NCBI GenBank assembly: GCA_001600055.1
Contig: BCIV01000005.1
Location: 186,001 to 250,000 of the forward strand
DNA length: 64,000 bases
Origin: Filobasidium wieringae
Lineage: Eukaryota; Basidiomycota; Tremellomycetes; Filobasidiales; Filobasidiaceae
Direction: 5' to 3'
Shown here: positions 11,261 through 23,615 of the stretch, one piece after another
Layout of the letters: every line of letters starts with the position of its first letter
How positions within the stretch are numbered: position 1 is the first letter of the stretch
The notes under the pieces: generated by a model
What the model saw: only the letters and a program-made list of their open reading frames with translations
The model's database searches: none
What the model was told of the DNA's origin: nothing
Translations under genes and position numbers: made by a program

Positions 11261-14200
11261 TCAAGAAACCTCGAGCGTACTGACCTTGTTCAATAAAGCT
11301 AAGACCTTCGGTACATTAAGTTGAACGTATTCGAGATCAAGAACTGTATTGTTGTCCTTTTGCTATGTAGGTTTGAAGCAGCGCGAGATGAGTATGGTTC
11401 AATTACAACGTTTGAGATGTCGCAGTCCCTCACCTTCTCCAAGAGGTCATCGATCTTTAAGTCCATCTCGAGAATAGGCTTGTCTCGACCTTTGAAGTGA
11501 AGTGCGATAACAAAAGTTCCAGGTGTTGGCGAGATAACCATGAAAAAGATGTTCTGTCGTCTAGGAGCACGCGTGTATCAGTGAAGCGCGATTTAGCCGA
11601 AGTCGGACAACCCACCTGTTATCGGGTACATTGCTTTCCATGATGATGCCCTCCTTCTCAAATTGGACGTGCGTGAATCGATACGGCCCTAAGGTCGTTT
11701 GCTTGGATGGTTTCTTCTCCTTTCCGTTGACAGCCAGAACGCCCACACCGGTATTTCCCTTCGCGTCCTTCGATCCGATCTCGCGCACGTTCTGTAGATA
11801 TGCCTTGTACTGCTCCAATTGCGATCGCAAGTAATTGTTGTGATCGCCTATCGTCTTGTACACTGCTTCGAGCGAACTCGTCTCCAACACCGCCTTTTCC
11901 CGCATGTTTCCCAGGTGAACGAGCTCTGCGGCGACTTCCTCCCGCATTAATTTATAATCGTCATCCTTTGACATCACGTTCGCCTCTTCCAGTTCGCGCA
12001 ACATCTCCTTGACTTTCAGTCCTTTGCGTACGAGGGTCGAATCCTTTGCGGTCGCCGCTCTATCGGCGATACTTGGAAGATTAATCCCTTTCTTGTTATC
12101 TGCGAGTTGTGGGATCGATCGGATGAGTTGAACAAAGATAGCCTTGGTCTCCATGTAGAGGATATCATTCTGGGTGAGATCGTTCTCCGCCATCAAAGCC
12201 GTGGTGATATCCTGAATAGGTGTTTCCCAGCGACTGTAGAGGGTCAAATCGATCGCCTTGTTCTGGTTCCTCGGTACCTGAAGATGAGCTGGTCCGAGCT
12301 CGTCGAGTAGTACTCGTAGATGATGTCGATCGTTTGGCGACTGCATGAATAAAGGGGTTGGCGACGTTACATGATGCGGCAGTGACACGCGGCTTACCAA
12401 GACGTCCATATGCTGAGTCAACAACTGATGAGTGTTGTATAATTCATTGAGGGTGATGTTGATCTGTAGATCCTTCTTCGAGAGAGCCATATACTGATCG
12501 AGCTGATAACCACCGAGCATCAGCGAAACATCCAATAGGGATCATTACGCGCACTTACTTCCAACGAATCATAAAAGTCCCCCACCTCGCATAACGAATT
12601 TAAAAATGAATTCATCCTAGCCTTGTTACTCTCCACGAACGGGTTGAGCGTAGCCATATACGTCTCTTTGCTATAACTCGGCTTGTTTGCGAGGTTTTGC
12701 AACATCTTTGCAATAAGGGTGAGTGTTCGACGAGGGTTCTTGGCAGGGACTCCGTCCACTAGCATATACGCTTGAGGGGTGACGATAGCAGGATTGATGA
12801 ATCGAAGGAAGAAAAATCCACCAATCAAAGAACATAGAGCGAATTCCGTTACGTCCGGATATTTCCTCTGTCAAACGGTTTCCTCCGCTCAACATCCGTA
12901 TATTTCAACGACGTACTGTAATAACCCCAAAACTCACCCTAGTCAAACTCCTGATCTGCTTGCAAATCCATCTGATCCCATAAGGAACCATCTCAAGACT
13001 ATCGATGATCGTCTCCAAGAACGTATTCGCGATATCCATCAACATCTGTAATCTAGGTGCGATGATCGCCTGAACGTCCGGGTTGGCCGCTGCCACTTCA
13101 GGGGGTACCCCCCGAGGCAGGTCGGGCGGGGAACCTCCGTTCGCCGAATCGATCTGTTGGATCATCTGTTCATATACCTACAAACGAACGAGTCCTCAAG
13201 TCAACATCAAGTTTCCATTGGTGATCTCAGTACTCGGACGTAGAGACTGACTGACCTTCAAAGGGTTTATCTCCAGGTTCAAATCCTTGTGCTCGATGAG
13301 ACTATTGATCTTCTCGCTCAAAACACCTTTCAAATAACTCTGTCCAGGTCCTCTTCTCGTGTACGTGGTCATCATTCGGGAAACGGGCGTGTTGGCTCTC
13401 AACAACGATCCAAATTCGGTAGCCATTTCGAATTGAGCAGAAAGGACGGACTGTCAACCAAAACCTCAAGTTGATCAGCTCCTTTCCCCTTATTACATTT
13501 CACTTATTCCCCATATGACTTACCTGGAACATCGTCAACAACAAGTGTTCTTCCCTACTCTCATACTGGTTCCCGTACAAGGTGAACATGACTGTCTGCA
13601 ATAAAGTATCGATTTCACTCAGGTTGACCATCCTGCATAGGGACGCTACGTGACGAGGTTCCGCTTGGAGTAGGAAGAAGAGGTTGGAATATAGCTAAGA
13701 TGAGTGCGTTTCGAGTTAGACGAGGAATAGGGAGGAAACGAAGTCAGGTACGAGAGAAGCGGGGAACGGGATGAGGGAGGGGACTTACGGTCATCTTCTT
13801 CTCATCTGGATAAGGAATATCCTCCGCCTCTGCATCGTCCAAAGTCTCTACAATCTTTGTCTTCTACTTTCCGCATATCGATCAATTCGTTTCATCACAT
13901 CTAGAATTAGAGCATAAAACGTACCTCATCTCCGACCATCCGGTTCTGAATCAATAGCGCGATCCGACTGTCCAAATATCTGACATCCCTTTCTAATACG
14001 AAGTTCTTCTTGGATTGGGCGGAGATCCGGGATTTAAGATCTCTTAATCGTTTTTGAGCTGTGAATTTCAATTCCAGAGATGAACACCTAAAGGTTTAGA
14101 ACCGACTCAAGAGGACGGCGAAAACAAAAGGAGCTCACCCCTAGCTAATTCATCTTCCACCTCTACATCCTGTTCAGCAGCCATACTATAAACAGCATTG

Positions 14201-14394
14201 ACGGAATACCTATTCATCCCTCCAGTAAACCTTCTGCCCTTTGCAGAACCCGGTCCAGTGAGCGTAGCAGAGGAGGAACTCCGACCTCTTCCTCCTTGTT
14301 GATTCGAAAGGTTGTAGTCGTCTGGAAGAGCGAATGAACGGGAGGTCATCGTTTCGAGTGGGTCTTGTGACGGGAATAAGCTGAGGGTCGTCAT
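11261..14394 (-). CDS. Ras GTPase-activating protein (Gap1/GapA/IQGAP-related RasGAP)
   Basis: RasGAPs switch Ras off by supplying an arginine finger to its GTPase site. The spliced product starts at 14394 ([10 protein letters not shown]) with a Ser/Gly-rich head and a coiled region. The GAP domain follows with the arginine-finger segment [13 protein letters not shown]. It also has the [10 protein letters not shown] block, which is the FLR motif shared by RasGAP domains, followed by [11 protein letters not shown]. The C-terminal part carries a RasGAP_C region ([16 protein letters not shown], then [18 protein letters not shown]) and ends at 11261 after a final intron. The domain order matches fission yeast Gap1 and Aspergillus GapA rather than the larger yeast Ira proteins. 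No IQ repeats or calponin domain were seen, so it is not a full IQGAP. Confidence 0.85.
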
Positions 14395-15127
14395 CTTGGT
14401 GTATCAAGGTTGAGGAAGAGCGGTCGAGATGGAGTGAGGTAGGATGGGAGGAGGAGGATGCCCTCGTGATGAGGAAAGAGATTTGAATGTTCACGCCAGG
14501 AACAATGGGAGTGTACTGGAAATGCCGAGAAGGGTGTTCGTTATGGACGACCGAGGAGATGACCGGTGTGGTATGGTTGTGACTGTGGTAGCTAGATGAT
14601 GTGTAGAACTATAGCTAACAAGGATGATAATGCCAGGTTCGTTCTACAAAAGCGATGATGAAGTTACCTTTTTTAGAATCCTAATTGCTGATTGTTATTG
14701 TTTTCATTCCTTAGCGCAATTGTACTCCGGTTCAGCATTTGCATATGCCCATAGGCCAGACCAGGTTCACAGGACGGCTCTTCTGTACGGCGGCAATGCT
14801 GGATACAAAGGGAAACTATAGCACACCAATAGCTCCAAGTGGTAAAGGATCTCGCCACCCTTTAAACACACACCTAGATCCCTTTGAAAAGCATCAAGAT
14901 CTCGTTCCCCCTTGACGTCGATCGACCGTACAAATACGCGTCGGGAACAATCGTAGCTGATCCCGTTCAGGTAGCAAAGTATCAAGCTCACCAATCCATC
15001 TAACAATCTAATGAACAATGCATTAAAACATGACAACTAATCAATACAAATCTCCAACAATCCCTGCATAATCCTGTATAATCTCCATTCTCTTCCCGGT
15101 ACATCCTCCCCTCCCCCAATCTACCGC
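14395..15127. other. Intergenic between RasGAP start and LYAR-type gene end
   Basis: Holds the RasGAP promoter (both neighbours are on the minus strand) and the 3' UTR of the LYAR-type gene. The minus frame at 14767-15036 has no ATG start or recognisable motif and is probably chance. Confidence 0.5.
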
Positions 15128-16491
15128 TTAAGCGCTCTTTTTGGCCTTCTTGGCTGCCTTCCTCGCAGCCCTTTCCTCAGGCGTCTCATCCCTCTCCTTC
15201 TTTTCCTTTTTCTCCTTTTTCTCCTTCTTCTCTTTCACATCCTTAACGTCCTTGACCTCAGCCTCAACGGGAACAGTCTTCGATTTCTTGAATTTTTTTT
15301 CTTCCGTCAATTCCGCAGCGGCAGGGGTAGGAGTGGAATCCGCAATTTCGGAATGTTTACGAGATTTCTTCTCTTTTTTATCTTTCTTGTCTTTTTTCGA
15401 TATCGAGGTTTCTGCTGGGGTGGTTGCGGCAGCAGGAGTGGTGTTGGGGGTGGGTACGGGTGCTGGAGTAGGAGTAGGGACTGGAGCGGAGGTTACTGGT
15501 GTAGGAGCAGGAGCAGGAGTAGGAGCGGTAGGAGCGTCGGTACTCGTGAACTCCGCTGCCCCATTCTCAAGCGCCAAAGCCTTGGCCTTTGAATTTGCTC
15601 GACTCCCCGTCCCTCCCTTATCACCCTTCTTCTTGTTCTTCTTCTTCGTGGCATGTTCCGTCGTCCCAACTCCAGCAAACCCGTTCCCAGCATCCTCCGT
15701 ATCCGTAACGGCCGGACTAGTTCCCCAACTCCTCATCGGGACTTCTCCCTGAACGTTATTCATCCCCGTCGAAATCGCCTTGGTCCTCCTTCCGCCTGCC
15801 CATCTGCTCGCACTCTCCCTTGGTGGAGGGTATTTCGAAGCGGGGTGGAGGGAGGGGAAGGAAGGTTTGGAGCCGGAGGAGGTTTCTACGTTGACCATGT
15901 TTAATCGAGATGGGTGGACGGCGGGAGGGTTGGCTTGGGTTGCAAGTTGGGCAGGGGACTCGGGGTTGCTTGGGACTGCTGCTGGGGTAGGGGCAGGACG
16001 ACCTTTAGGGTATGGTTGGAATCGATCCGAACGTGCTCCAGTGTGACCCGCTTGACCGTTCTATCGCGCAATCAACGTTGATTTATCAAAATCAGAACCC
16101 TATACTTCTCGGGACAGAACTCCGTTCTAGACTCACCTTCGCTCCTTTTCCTCCTTTATACAAAGTCTTCTCATACTTCTCCGCCTCGGAAATACAAGAC
16201 GTATGAGTCTTGTAATCCGTTCCCTGGAAAGTAGTCGAGCAATCTATTCACGTTCGTCCGGATGATCAGTCACTCTTCATTTCCTCTGTTCAGTATTTAG
16301 TGACAGAATAACTGACCTAGACAAGTGAATGTTCCCCAACATCGGTTCCTATGCTTATCAAGGGCTGGCTTTTTTACGGTATCCGCACAGTTATCACATC
16401 TATCGATATCGTTCAAATTGGAAGTTTCCGTCAGTTCTCTGCTCCCCGTACTTCTCGAGGTTAGACAATAGACTTACTGGAAGGAAACCAT
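15128..16491 (-). CDS. LYAR-type zinc-finger nucleolar protein
   Basis: The N-terminus is split over short exons. MVSFQ at 16491 is followed by CDNCADTVKKPALDKH, then CWGTFTCLDC and FQGTDYKTHTSC. Cys and His spacing (C-x2-C ... H ... C ... C-x2-C ... H) is that of the paired LYAR zinc fingers. The remainder is low complexity: an Ala/Pro/Thr repeat (about 15425-15530) and long Lys/Glu blocks. The tail is ETPEERAARKAAKKAKKSA, a typical nucleolar-localisation and RNA-binding composition. LYAR homologues act in the nucleolus in rRNA synthesis and ribosome assembly. The antisense frame through the repeats is long and open only because of composition. Confidence 0.82.
15185..15237. repeat. Coding Lys/Glu tandem repeat
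   Basis: A pyrimidine-rich run of near-identical 9-nt units (TCC TTC TTT on the plus strand) encodes repeated KKEKKE blocks on the minus strand inside the LYAR-type gene. Such tracts are prone to length change. Confidence 0.7.
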
Positions 16492-17110
16492 CTTGATCGT
16501 CTATAAGTTGACTGTAATTATCTCTAAATCGAGGTTGTTTACTCGACCCCCAGCCAAAAGATATCACTCTGCATCATTCAGAGGTTCGCGCTTATCAAAA
16601 CTTTTAGCATCCGCGCTTTTACGGGATCGGTTTCGGTTTTGAGCGTGAAAGGGGGATTGCACTGAAACGTTTGTTCATGCTTCTCTTTTACGGCGGTGCG
16701 AGATGTTTGGGTTGAGCGGTCGGAGCGAGGACTATGGTTCTACGGTTTAGAATACCTTGTAGGAGAAAGTTGGAGAGTGGTTTGGGAGACGTATGCTGAG
16801 TAGGGTATAGGCATGGTGATTCACTGAGAATTGCGCGATTGACGCGTATCGAACTCGTTTGGTAGGAAAATCTGAATCATCGACGTCCACCCGCACATCA
16901 GCTGTCCAAATGGACGTTGGCCATAAACGAATCGGCACGCGATATCACGTTTGTAAATGACGAACGGTGACATGGACGGAAGGTGTTACTCTGTTTCGAG
17001 TCGCCGTGTTTCTTCGGACTCGTGTATATATACTCCTCGTACTCCTTTTCTTGATATTGCAGGACACAGCGTGCCTGCCCAAGCACTGTCTCACGATCTA
17101 CCACATCTCG
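16492..17110. other. Divergent intergenic region
   Basis: Upstream of both the LYAR-type gene (minus) and the small ORF at 17111 (plus). ORFs here use non-ATG starts or lack motifs. No feature beyond probable promoters. Confidence 0.45.
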
Positions 17111-17506
17111 ATGTTCACCTCCATAAATTCTACAACGATCCTGATCACAAATCCTACTCTCTCGCTCCTCCAGTCCGAACTCTCCACCCTGCTGCAAGAC
17201 CAATCACATGATTCTGCCCTTGCCGAGCTCATCCCATTACTTCAAACTCACCTTCCTCTAACGCAATACCTCCGTACCAACTTCCATCTCCTCTTTCCTC
17301 TGGTCCTAGAATGTAATTGTTCAAGCACAGGTGATCATCTTCCATTCGGCCGGATCATTCTGCCTTTGATTTCCATCTCGGTCGATAGCGGGAAATGCTA
17401 CCCGAAGGTACTCGATGCGCTCGAAATAGTGAGGATTGCTGGAAGGGAAAATGGACCGGATTTCGAAGATATCATATTCGATGAAACAACGGCGAGGTTG
17501 TTGTGA
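17111..17506 (+). CDS. Uncharacterised 131-residue protein
   Basis: A single open frame from an ATG at 17111 (MFTSINSTTILITNP) to the stop at 17506. It is Leu-rich with helical segments (LSLLQSELSTLLQDQ, LAELIPLLQTHLP), an AELIP-like heptad flavour, and a C-terminus EDIIFDETTARLL. No family was recognised. The frame is open about 48 codons further upstream but only from a GTG, so the ATG was taken as start. The position divergent to the LYAR-type gene and the length make it a reasonable gene, but chance is possible. Confidence 0.4.
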   Translation: MFTSINSTTILITNPTLSLLQSELSTLLQDQSHDSALAELIPLLQTHLPLTQYLRTNFHLLFPLVLECNCSSTGDHLPFGRIILPLISISVDSGKCYPKVLDALEIVRIAGRENGPDFEDIIFDETTARLL

Positions 17507-19131
17507 GAAAGATGAGGAGGAAAAGTTCTTTATCGAAGAAGTTTTCACATGGATTGGCGGTTGGGTTGGGTGGTGATAGGATGAAACCCTCGTCCTCGGA
17601 AGGGCTGTATTGTTTCCATTCATATGAGATCAGACCAGATTTCATCAGTGGGAGACCACAACAAATATCCAACAAATTACATCCAAGAAAATCATTCATT
17701 TGCGTGTCAAGCATCAGTTGAATCAGAGATCTTGTCGACCCGAATCTCGAACGAGTCTACGATATGCGAGAATCTTTCATCGCCCCGTTTCACAAGCGAC
17801 ATATGTCTCCTTGATCTGGTCATCTATCACAACTAAAGTTCTCCTTCGTCGTATCGATGAATCGGAAACAATGCCTTCTTGCTCCAATAAGAGGAAGGTG
17901 CCGTGTCCTTCGTCTGAGGGATATGGTAGGCTGTAAACCAGCGAGGTGGATCACAACGCGGACGATAAACGCCTCTACAGATGAGGTGACATAGTAAATT
18001 GCTGAGTTCTCTCGTGGACTCTTGAAAAGAAAGGACTAGAACGGGCCACTTTGATTTTGATTGCCCGATGATACAGACAGCATGAGCATTGGTGCTTTAG
18101 TGCTCATGAGAGCAGACTGAAAACGCGTGAGTTCGTCATTCAGGTATGCAGCGCTAGAGTACTCGGTTCAGTCGTTATTATCAAGACAAGCGTCACATAT
18201 GTAATATATTGGGAAGGAGATCTCATCGCTTTGTGTGCTTGACAATACGTACTGTATGAGGCGTCCTAAGGCAGAACATCGGATGACTGCAACATCGTCA
18301 CTTCTGCTATACTATAATTCTGATCGCTCGGGACGCACCATGGATGATTTGTTTGGATGTCGTTGATGTGAGAGATTCCAAGGCAGTCTGTTTGACGGCC
18401 AGGACAATTCTTCTCTTGTCGAAGCTTGTCGCCACCTGCGTATATGTAACAAACGCAAATTCATGTGCCCAATCGCTGTCTACTACTACTAGTACTACTA
18501 CCGTACCGGTCTTATCGAATTACAAGGCTTTTCGGATGCAAACTGGAAATAAATAAACCCGAATATGGGCCGACTTTGGATCCGAAAGATGCACAAGCTT
18601 GACTCTGATATCTGATACGAGGTCACGAGGTCATGATGTGTCAAAGGAAGTAATTACGTATTCTGGGAAGCAAAAGCTCGTTGATCTTATCGGTCTCGCC
18701 CAGGCTATTTGTCTGGGATCCCTGTTGCAGACGGACGGACTCATCCCTCACAGCTCCCGTAGCCCGTAGCTTGTACAGCATGTACAGCAAGAAGAAATAT
18801 CCCCTGTTCTCGTCAACATATACCAATCAGGTTGACCTCAGGGTTGGATGCCGCAACCAGTTCGGGCAATTACAAATGGCTATCTGTTCCTGCCAAGATA
18901 AGCGAGCGTGGCGTTCGGTACAGCATGGAACGGATGTCAACCTCTCAACTCTATTCAGGCCAGGAGATCAGGAGATCATGCACTACACAGCAAGAACGTA
19001 TGGTACATAACCAGACGATGTAGGACCCGACGCGATAATTGTCCTTGAGCAGATATGTTGCCTCCCTCATCTTCACCTTCTTAACCTTCCCTTGGAACAT
19101 ACATACACCTTGCACACGACCCTCATCTAGA
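17507..19131. other. Gene-poor stretch
   Basis: About 1.6 kb with only scattered short frames, none with family motifs or a consistent exon pattern. There is a small CTACTA triplet run near 18480. The last 90 bases before the next gene encode a hydrophobic string, but no in-frame ATG precedes it. Confidence 0.5.
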
Positions 19132-19707
19132 ATGATCCAGAACGCAACCGATCCATACTACAGCGGTGGTTGGTCCCCCCGCCAGATCAACTCCACTGTC
19201 AACTGGTTCATCCCCCTTCTACCTGGTGAACCTCCCAACGTCCAACACCGTCAGCTCAGCGTCTGTGTCCCAAGTGACCACAGTATCTTGGAAACATGCT
19301 GCACTGCGGCCAACGGAACCTTCATCACGGAGAACCTCTTGAACCGAACTGTCATTAACCAAACTTCGAATACTTATGCCGGCTCTTATGAATCTACTCC
19401 CAATTCAACCTTCCGTAACTCCTTCAACTGGTGCCTCACTCCATGGTCACCTGGATCCAATGGGGCGTCGGGATATGTTCCCGATAGTATGGTAGCCTGG
19501 CAAAGATGTTTCAACGCTACGGTTGGTCAGGAAGCCCTTCAGCGACTCGACACGGTTTATGAGTGTAGGCTCGCCGACGGTGGTTACCAAAACACCTTCG
19601 ATAACTTCCCGCTATTCATATCCACTGGAAAGGGCGAGAAGACCAAGGCCGCTTGGGGCTTGATGGTAGTTACTTCTTTGGTCTTGGGTGTTATCTCTAA
19701 TTGCTAG
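19132..19707 (+). CDS. Sequon-rich putative cell-surface protein
   Basis: Single-exon frame of 191 codons from the ATG at 19132 (MIQNATDPYYSGGW). It contains about seven N-X-S/T sequons (NAT, NST, NGT, NRT, NQT, NST, NAT) and several Cys residues (CVP, CC, CLTP, CF, CRL). It ends with a hydrophobic tail (AAWGLMVVTSLVLGVISNC) preceded by a Lys/Gly-rich segment (GKGEKTK). That pattern suggests a glycosylated extracellular domain anchored by a GPI signal or single helix. No N-terminal signal peptide is visible after the ATG. The 31 in-frame codons upstream are hydrophobic (YVASLIFTFLTF) but start at TTG. Family not recognised. Confidence 0.55.
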   Translation: MIQNATDPYYSGGWSPRQINSTVNWFIPLLPGEPPNVQHRQLSVCVPSDHSILETCCTAANGTFITENLLNRTVINQTSNTYAGSYESTPNSTFRNSFNWCLTPWSPGSNGASGYVPDSMVAWQRCFNATVGQEALQRLDTVYECRLADGGYQNTFDNFPLFISTGKGEKTKAAWGLMVVTSLVLGVISNC

Positions 19708-20314
19708 GAAATGTAAGTCCGACTCGAGGATATGGGCATATTTATTCGACGTTGACCAAGGTTCATCAACGAAGTTGATAGGACAGTCATAATAAGCATC
19801 GCACTCCGGTTGTAAATCTCCAGTAAAGCAGGTTGTACATGGTACATCAGCATACACAGTAACTTGTCGATATGGCTGAAGCGACGAATAATCTGATGCC
19901 GAATCATCGCAAGGCTTAGCGCAACTTGGTACGCTTGAAATCAGTGCCCTCAAAGTTCGAATTTGAAGGGTCGAACCCCAAATTCTCTATCCATCTTGAG
20001 TGATGTTTTGACCTGATGCGAAAGGCACGAGCGTCTGCTTCCTCCTCCAGAATGATGGCGGATCCGCGTCTCAGGTTGACTTAGCGCTTGGGCATGTCTC
20101 ATGCTTTCCATCAAAATCTGAGACACCATGTCTTACCTATTTGATGACTTTAACCTCTTTGATTAATTGATCATTACTGCAGCGCAAACGAACGATACAT
20201 ATATCAGGCCGATCACAGGCCACAGGCTGAGTTCTTCTCGAGCTTGGTCATCTCCTTCGCAGAACTCAGACTGGATCTCCTTAACTTCTGCTGTATACGG
20301 CGGAACCAAGCAAA
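19708..20314. other. Intergenic
   Basis: Minus-strand frames at 19612-19953 overlap the 3' end of the surface-protein gene and show no domain. The stretch carries its 3' UTR and the promoter of the TPR-SET gene. Confidence 0.5.
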
Positions 20315-23182
20315 ATGGCACAACTAGAGGCCATGATACAAGCGATGCGGGGTCTCGCAGATCCTGAGACCCTGCGAGGATTGGAAGAAAATTTGCAAAG
20401 ATATGGAGGCATCGCAGGATTGAAACAACCAGAGCGCGATTTAAATGCTAAGAAGAAATCAGCCGCTCAGTTCTCTCTAGCCGATTCGATGATGGATGTT
20501 GGCAAACAGATCGAAGAAGCTAGAAGGATTATCGAACGAGAAAAACGGCTCGGACCTGCTCCACTTTCTCTTCAGCCTCCAGGTTACGTCCAGGCTCTTA
20601 TTCGTGCTTTTAATGAAACGAGGGAGAAATACATGCAGGAACAAGGAACTGCCAATTTGCCAGGTGGGAACGTGAGGATGCTTCATACTTACTGCGGAGA
20701 TGTCAAGAATTGCTCTAGAAAGGATCTGAGCGAACTCGAACTCAGTGAGTCGCCGATCGCGTTCCTAGATTTACCTGGCTGGAGTCTGGATCTAACCGGA
20801 TAGTACTGTATAACAGTTGATATTCCTGATATGCTTGTCCGCAAGCGCCATGTCGGTGAGTGTTCGATATAGAACAGCCTCAAACCTTCTTGAAGACGAA
20901 CCATGTTCTTGAGAGAGGTCGTTTCTTCCTTTGCCGCACCGTGGCTTTGCCAAACCTGGCTGTAGGAATGACTGTGCCAGTCGTTTCTCCTCTTGGTCAC
21001 CCGATCATTGTCAACTTTTACAACGCTCCCTTGTTACCTATCTCACTCGGTGTGGCCAAGTTAGAAGATTACTGCACTGTGTTCCCAGTCGGTGCGATCA
21101 TAGCCATCAAAGAGCCCTGGCTAAAGATGGCTTTGACTGGAGACACGTGTAAAATGCGAGTGGACAGCCCCACGGATTTGATAATACTTCAACCAGCCGA
21201 TCCCGTACTTAAAAAGGTCATCTGGCAAGAAGGTTTCTGGAGATTAAATCTGTGGGAACCTCCGGCCGTTGTCAAGAGGACAGCAGAAGCCTGGAAGAAA
21301 AGAGGAAACGAGGTGTGTTCAAGTAATAATGAGTAGGCCGTGTTCTTTGCTGAACAGCGCAATCCCACGATCTAGCATTTCACCAAGCAAGATTATTTGC
21401 AGGCAGAACGTGATTTCAGCGCCGGAATTCTGCAGCACCCATTCACTACGGTCGGGAAGTCCGTTCATCATTTGTTGCTTTTAACCGCGCAGCGACGCGG
21501 TTGAGGCTCGAAAGGTATCATCATTCGCTTGCTGATTGTGAAACCGCCCTGCAACACATAAGTGAACTTCTGGTGCTTTCGAAAAAGGACTCCTGAAATT
21601 GCAGGAAAAAGGAATGTTGAGGAAGGCTCTTTCTTTATACGGTTTAGAAAGATGGGAACTCGCACGAGAAGCCTTCTCGACCTGCATGGATAATCATCCG
21701 GATTCCGATGAAGGTAGAATTGGGCTCTTGCGGGCGAGCTCTCGTATTGCTGAACATGAGAAGGGCGATTACGACCTTTTAAGCCTGTTCAAACAATCGC
21801 AAGTAAAGCCGAACTCTAGACTTGATGTCGCGGGCTTCGTCGGGCCGGTTCAAGTTTCTAGCTTTCCGGGTATGGGCAGGGGTTTAGTAACCACTCGGGA
21901 TGTCAAAGCTGGTGAATTACTGCTTGTGGCCAAAGCCATACAGGCGGTATACAGAGGGGACTTGCCTCATGAGACGCTGTTCAGTCTGAATCTACTGACA
22001 AACGCCGGTGACAAGGGGTGTGCCACAAGGTTGAGAATTGCTCTTGCTTACAAGATGTATTGGACGCCAGAGCTACAGAGGGCTGTGAATGGATTATTCT
22101 CGGGGGACGATGACAGTCAAGGGGAGACTTACCCTCTCGACGGGGCAAGCGTAGATACCGATAGCACGATTAGCTACGTTGACCCTGAAATCATTGATAA
22201 GGTTACAACTTACAATGCCTTCAGTCCTGACGGCGTGAAACCAGATTGCGGCTATGATGGACTCCCTAGAAATTACGAGAAGCTTCCTGGAAATGACGCC
22301 GATACTGCGTGAGTGGTCATTGATGATAACGTCGAAACGTTGCACTGAAAGTTTGCGTCCTTACACAGCTCCGCACTTTTCGGAGCTTCTTCTCTGATCA
22401 ATCATGGCTGCATGTATAATACTTCTTGGGATTGCATCGGCGATGTTCAATTCGTGAGAGCGATTACGGATGTACCGTCTGGGCAACAACTACTACTCTC
22501 CTATGTTGTGGACAGTCCCTACGAAAAACGTACAACTCTGATGAAACAATACCTGCGCAAGGGTACAACGTGCAACTGCCAGCTTTGCAAAGACGATAGA
22601 AGCGATGGAACACATCAAATCAAAGCTCGGGATGTTCTGTTCAAGAAGGTACAAAAAGAGGTCAAGGCGATTACATATAACAAACCGAGCGCCATCATAG
22701 AAGGGATCGCGCGTGTCAAGAAGATTATCGGCTTGATGGATGAAACCTTTGGGGAGCACCGAACGCAGTTCAGACCCGATATGTTCTATCCCTACATGCA
22801 CATAGCGTTTTCATACAAGTTGTTAAGCGACGCGGAACCACAAGGACACAGTTACGATAAGTCTATCCAGTATCACCGACGCGTACTTCAGAGTATAGGC
22901 GTGATCGTTAATGCTTCTGATGGCAATCGACTCATCAAATCGGTAGAAGCAGCGCCTCAAGACATCCCCATTGCTTCGATTCCGTTAGTGTATCATCGGG
23001 AAGGGGTGATCTCCATGATGCAGATTGCAGCGCTATACCTCTGCAAGGGGCGCGATGAACAATGTCGAAGCTGGATCAAAGCTTCGATGTGGGCCGATCG
23101 CATCCGTTTTGGCCATGACCCTGAGATGTTCAAGATTATGCACAGGGAGCAGTTGGATAGAATCGGTTTGGGAAGACTGTGA
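20315..23182 (+). CDS. TPR and SET domain protein, putative methyltransferase
   Basis: Exons join from the ATG at 20315 (MAQLEAMIQAM) to the stop at 23182. The N-terminal half is an OB-like or scaffold region typical of fungal TPR-SET proteins (MRVDSPTDLIILQPADP). It is followed by TPR-type helices (AEAWKKRGNE, LYGLERWELAREAFSTCMDN). The split SET domain starts at GPVQVSSFPGMGRGLVTTRDVKAGELLLV. It resumes after an intron with the substrate/AdoMet motif SSLINHGCMYN, then ITDVPSGQQLLLSYV and a Cys-rich post-SET stretch (GTTCNCQLC). The family (SMYD/SET5-like) methylates lysine on proteins; the target cannot be inferred. Introns are typical length. The long SET insert is helical. Confidence 0.82.
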
Positions 23183-23615
23183 ACTTTTTGGGAGCCACTA
23201 CTGTTGGAAGATGGACAGGTACGAACGAGGTACTTCGAGCTGCGCAACAGAGGCATTGACCAAAAGCATGACAGATACAGGAGGATGAGCCGATATATAC
23301 CCATGTCATCGACGGCTCCAGAAGATTCTGCCTAGTACTATATTTACGTTACGTTGCAATACGCTATGCCAGCTATACATACCATCCACTTATGCCATTT
23401 CCTTCTAGCGGTATATGCAATGAGGTCTGCCAGTTTGGGAGCATACCCGCCGGATCCTGAAATGCATGAATTCCGCTTTCGGAGTAATTACAGAAATGCC
23501 TTCTCTCGATCGAATAGCATCTGGCATCTGGCATCCCATCCTTCTCTTGATGCCTTAATTGAGCTCCTGCTGTAGTTCAAGTCGCTCAGCTAAGTGCATA
23601 GGAGCAAAAGACAAT
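23183..23615. other. Intergenic
   Basis: Between the TPR-SET stop and the Atg22-like start, both on the plus strand. The ORF at 23354-23575 has no recognisable content. Confidence 0.5.

Noticed and set aside
15141..15752. Long plus-strand ORF (203 codons) rich in Phe/Ser and Val/Gly
   Set aside because: It is the antisense of the Lys/Glu and Ala/Pro repeats of the LYAR-type gene; the openness comes from base composition.
19960..20050. Second B-box-like GGTTCGACC on the minus strand
   Set aside because: No cloverleaf stems; likely chance.
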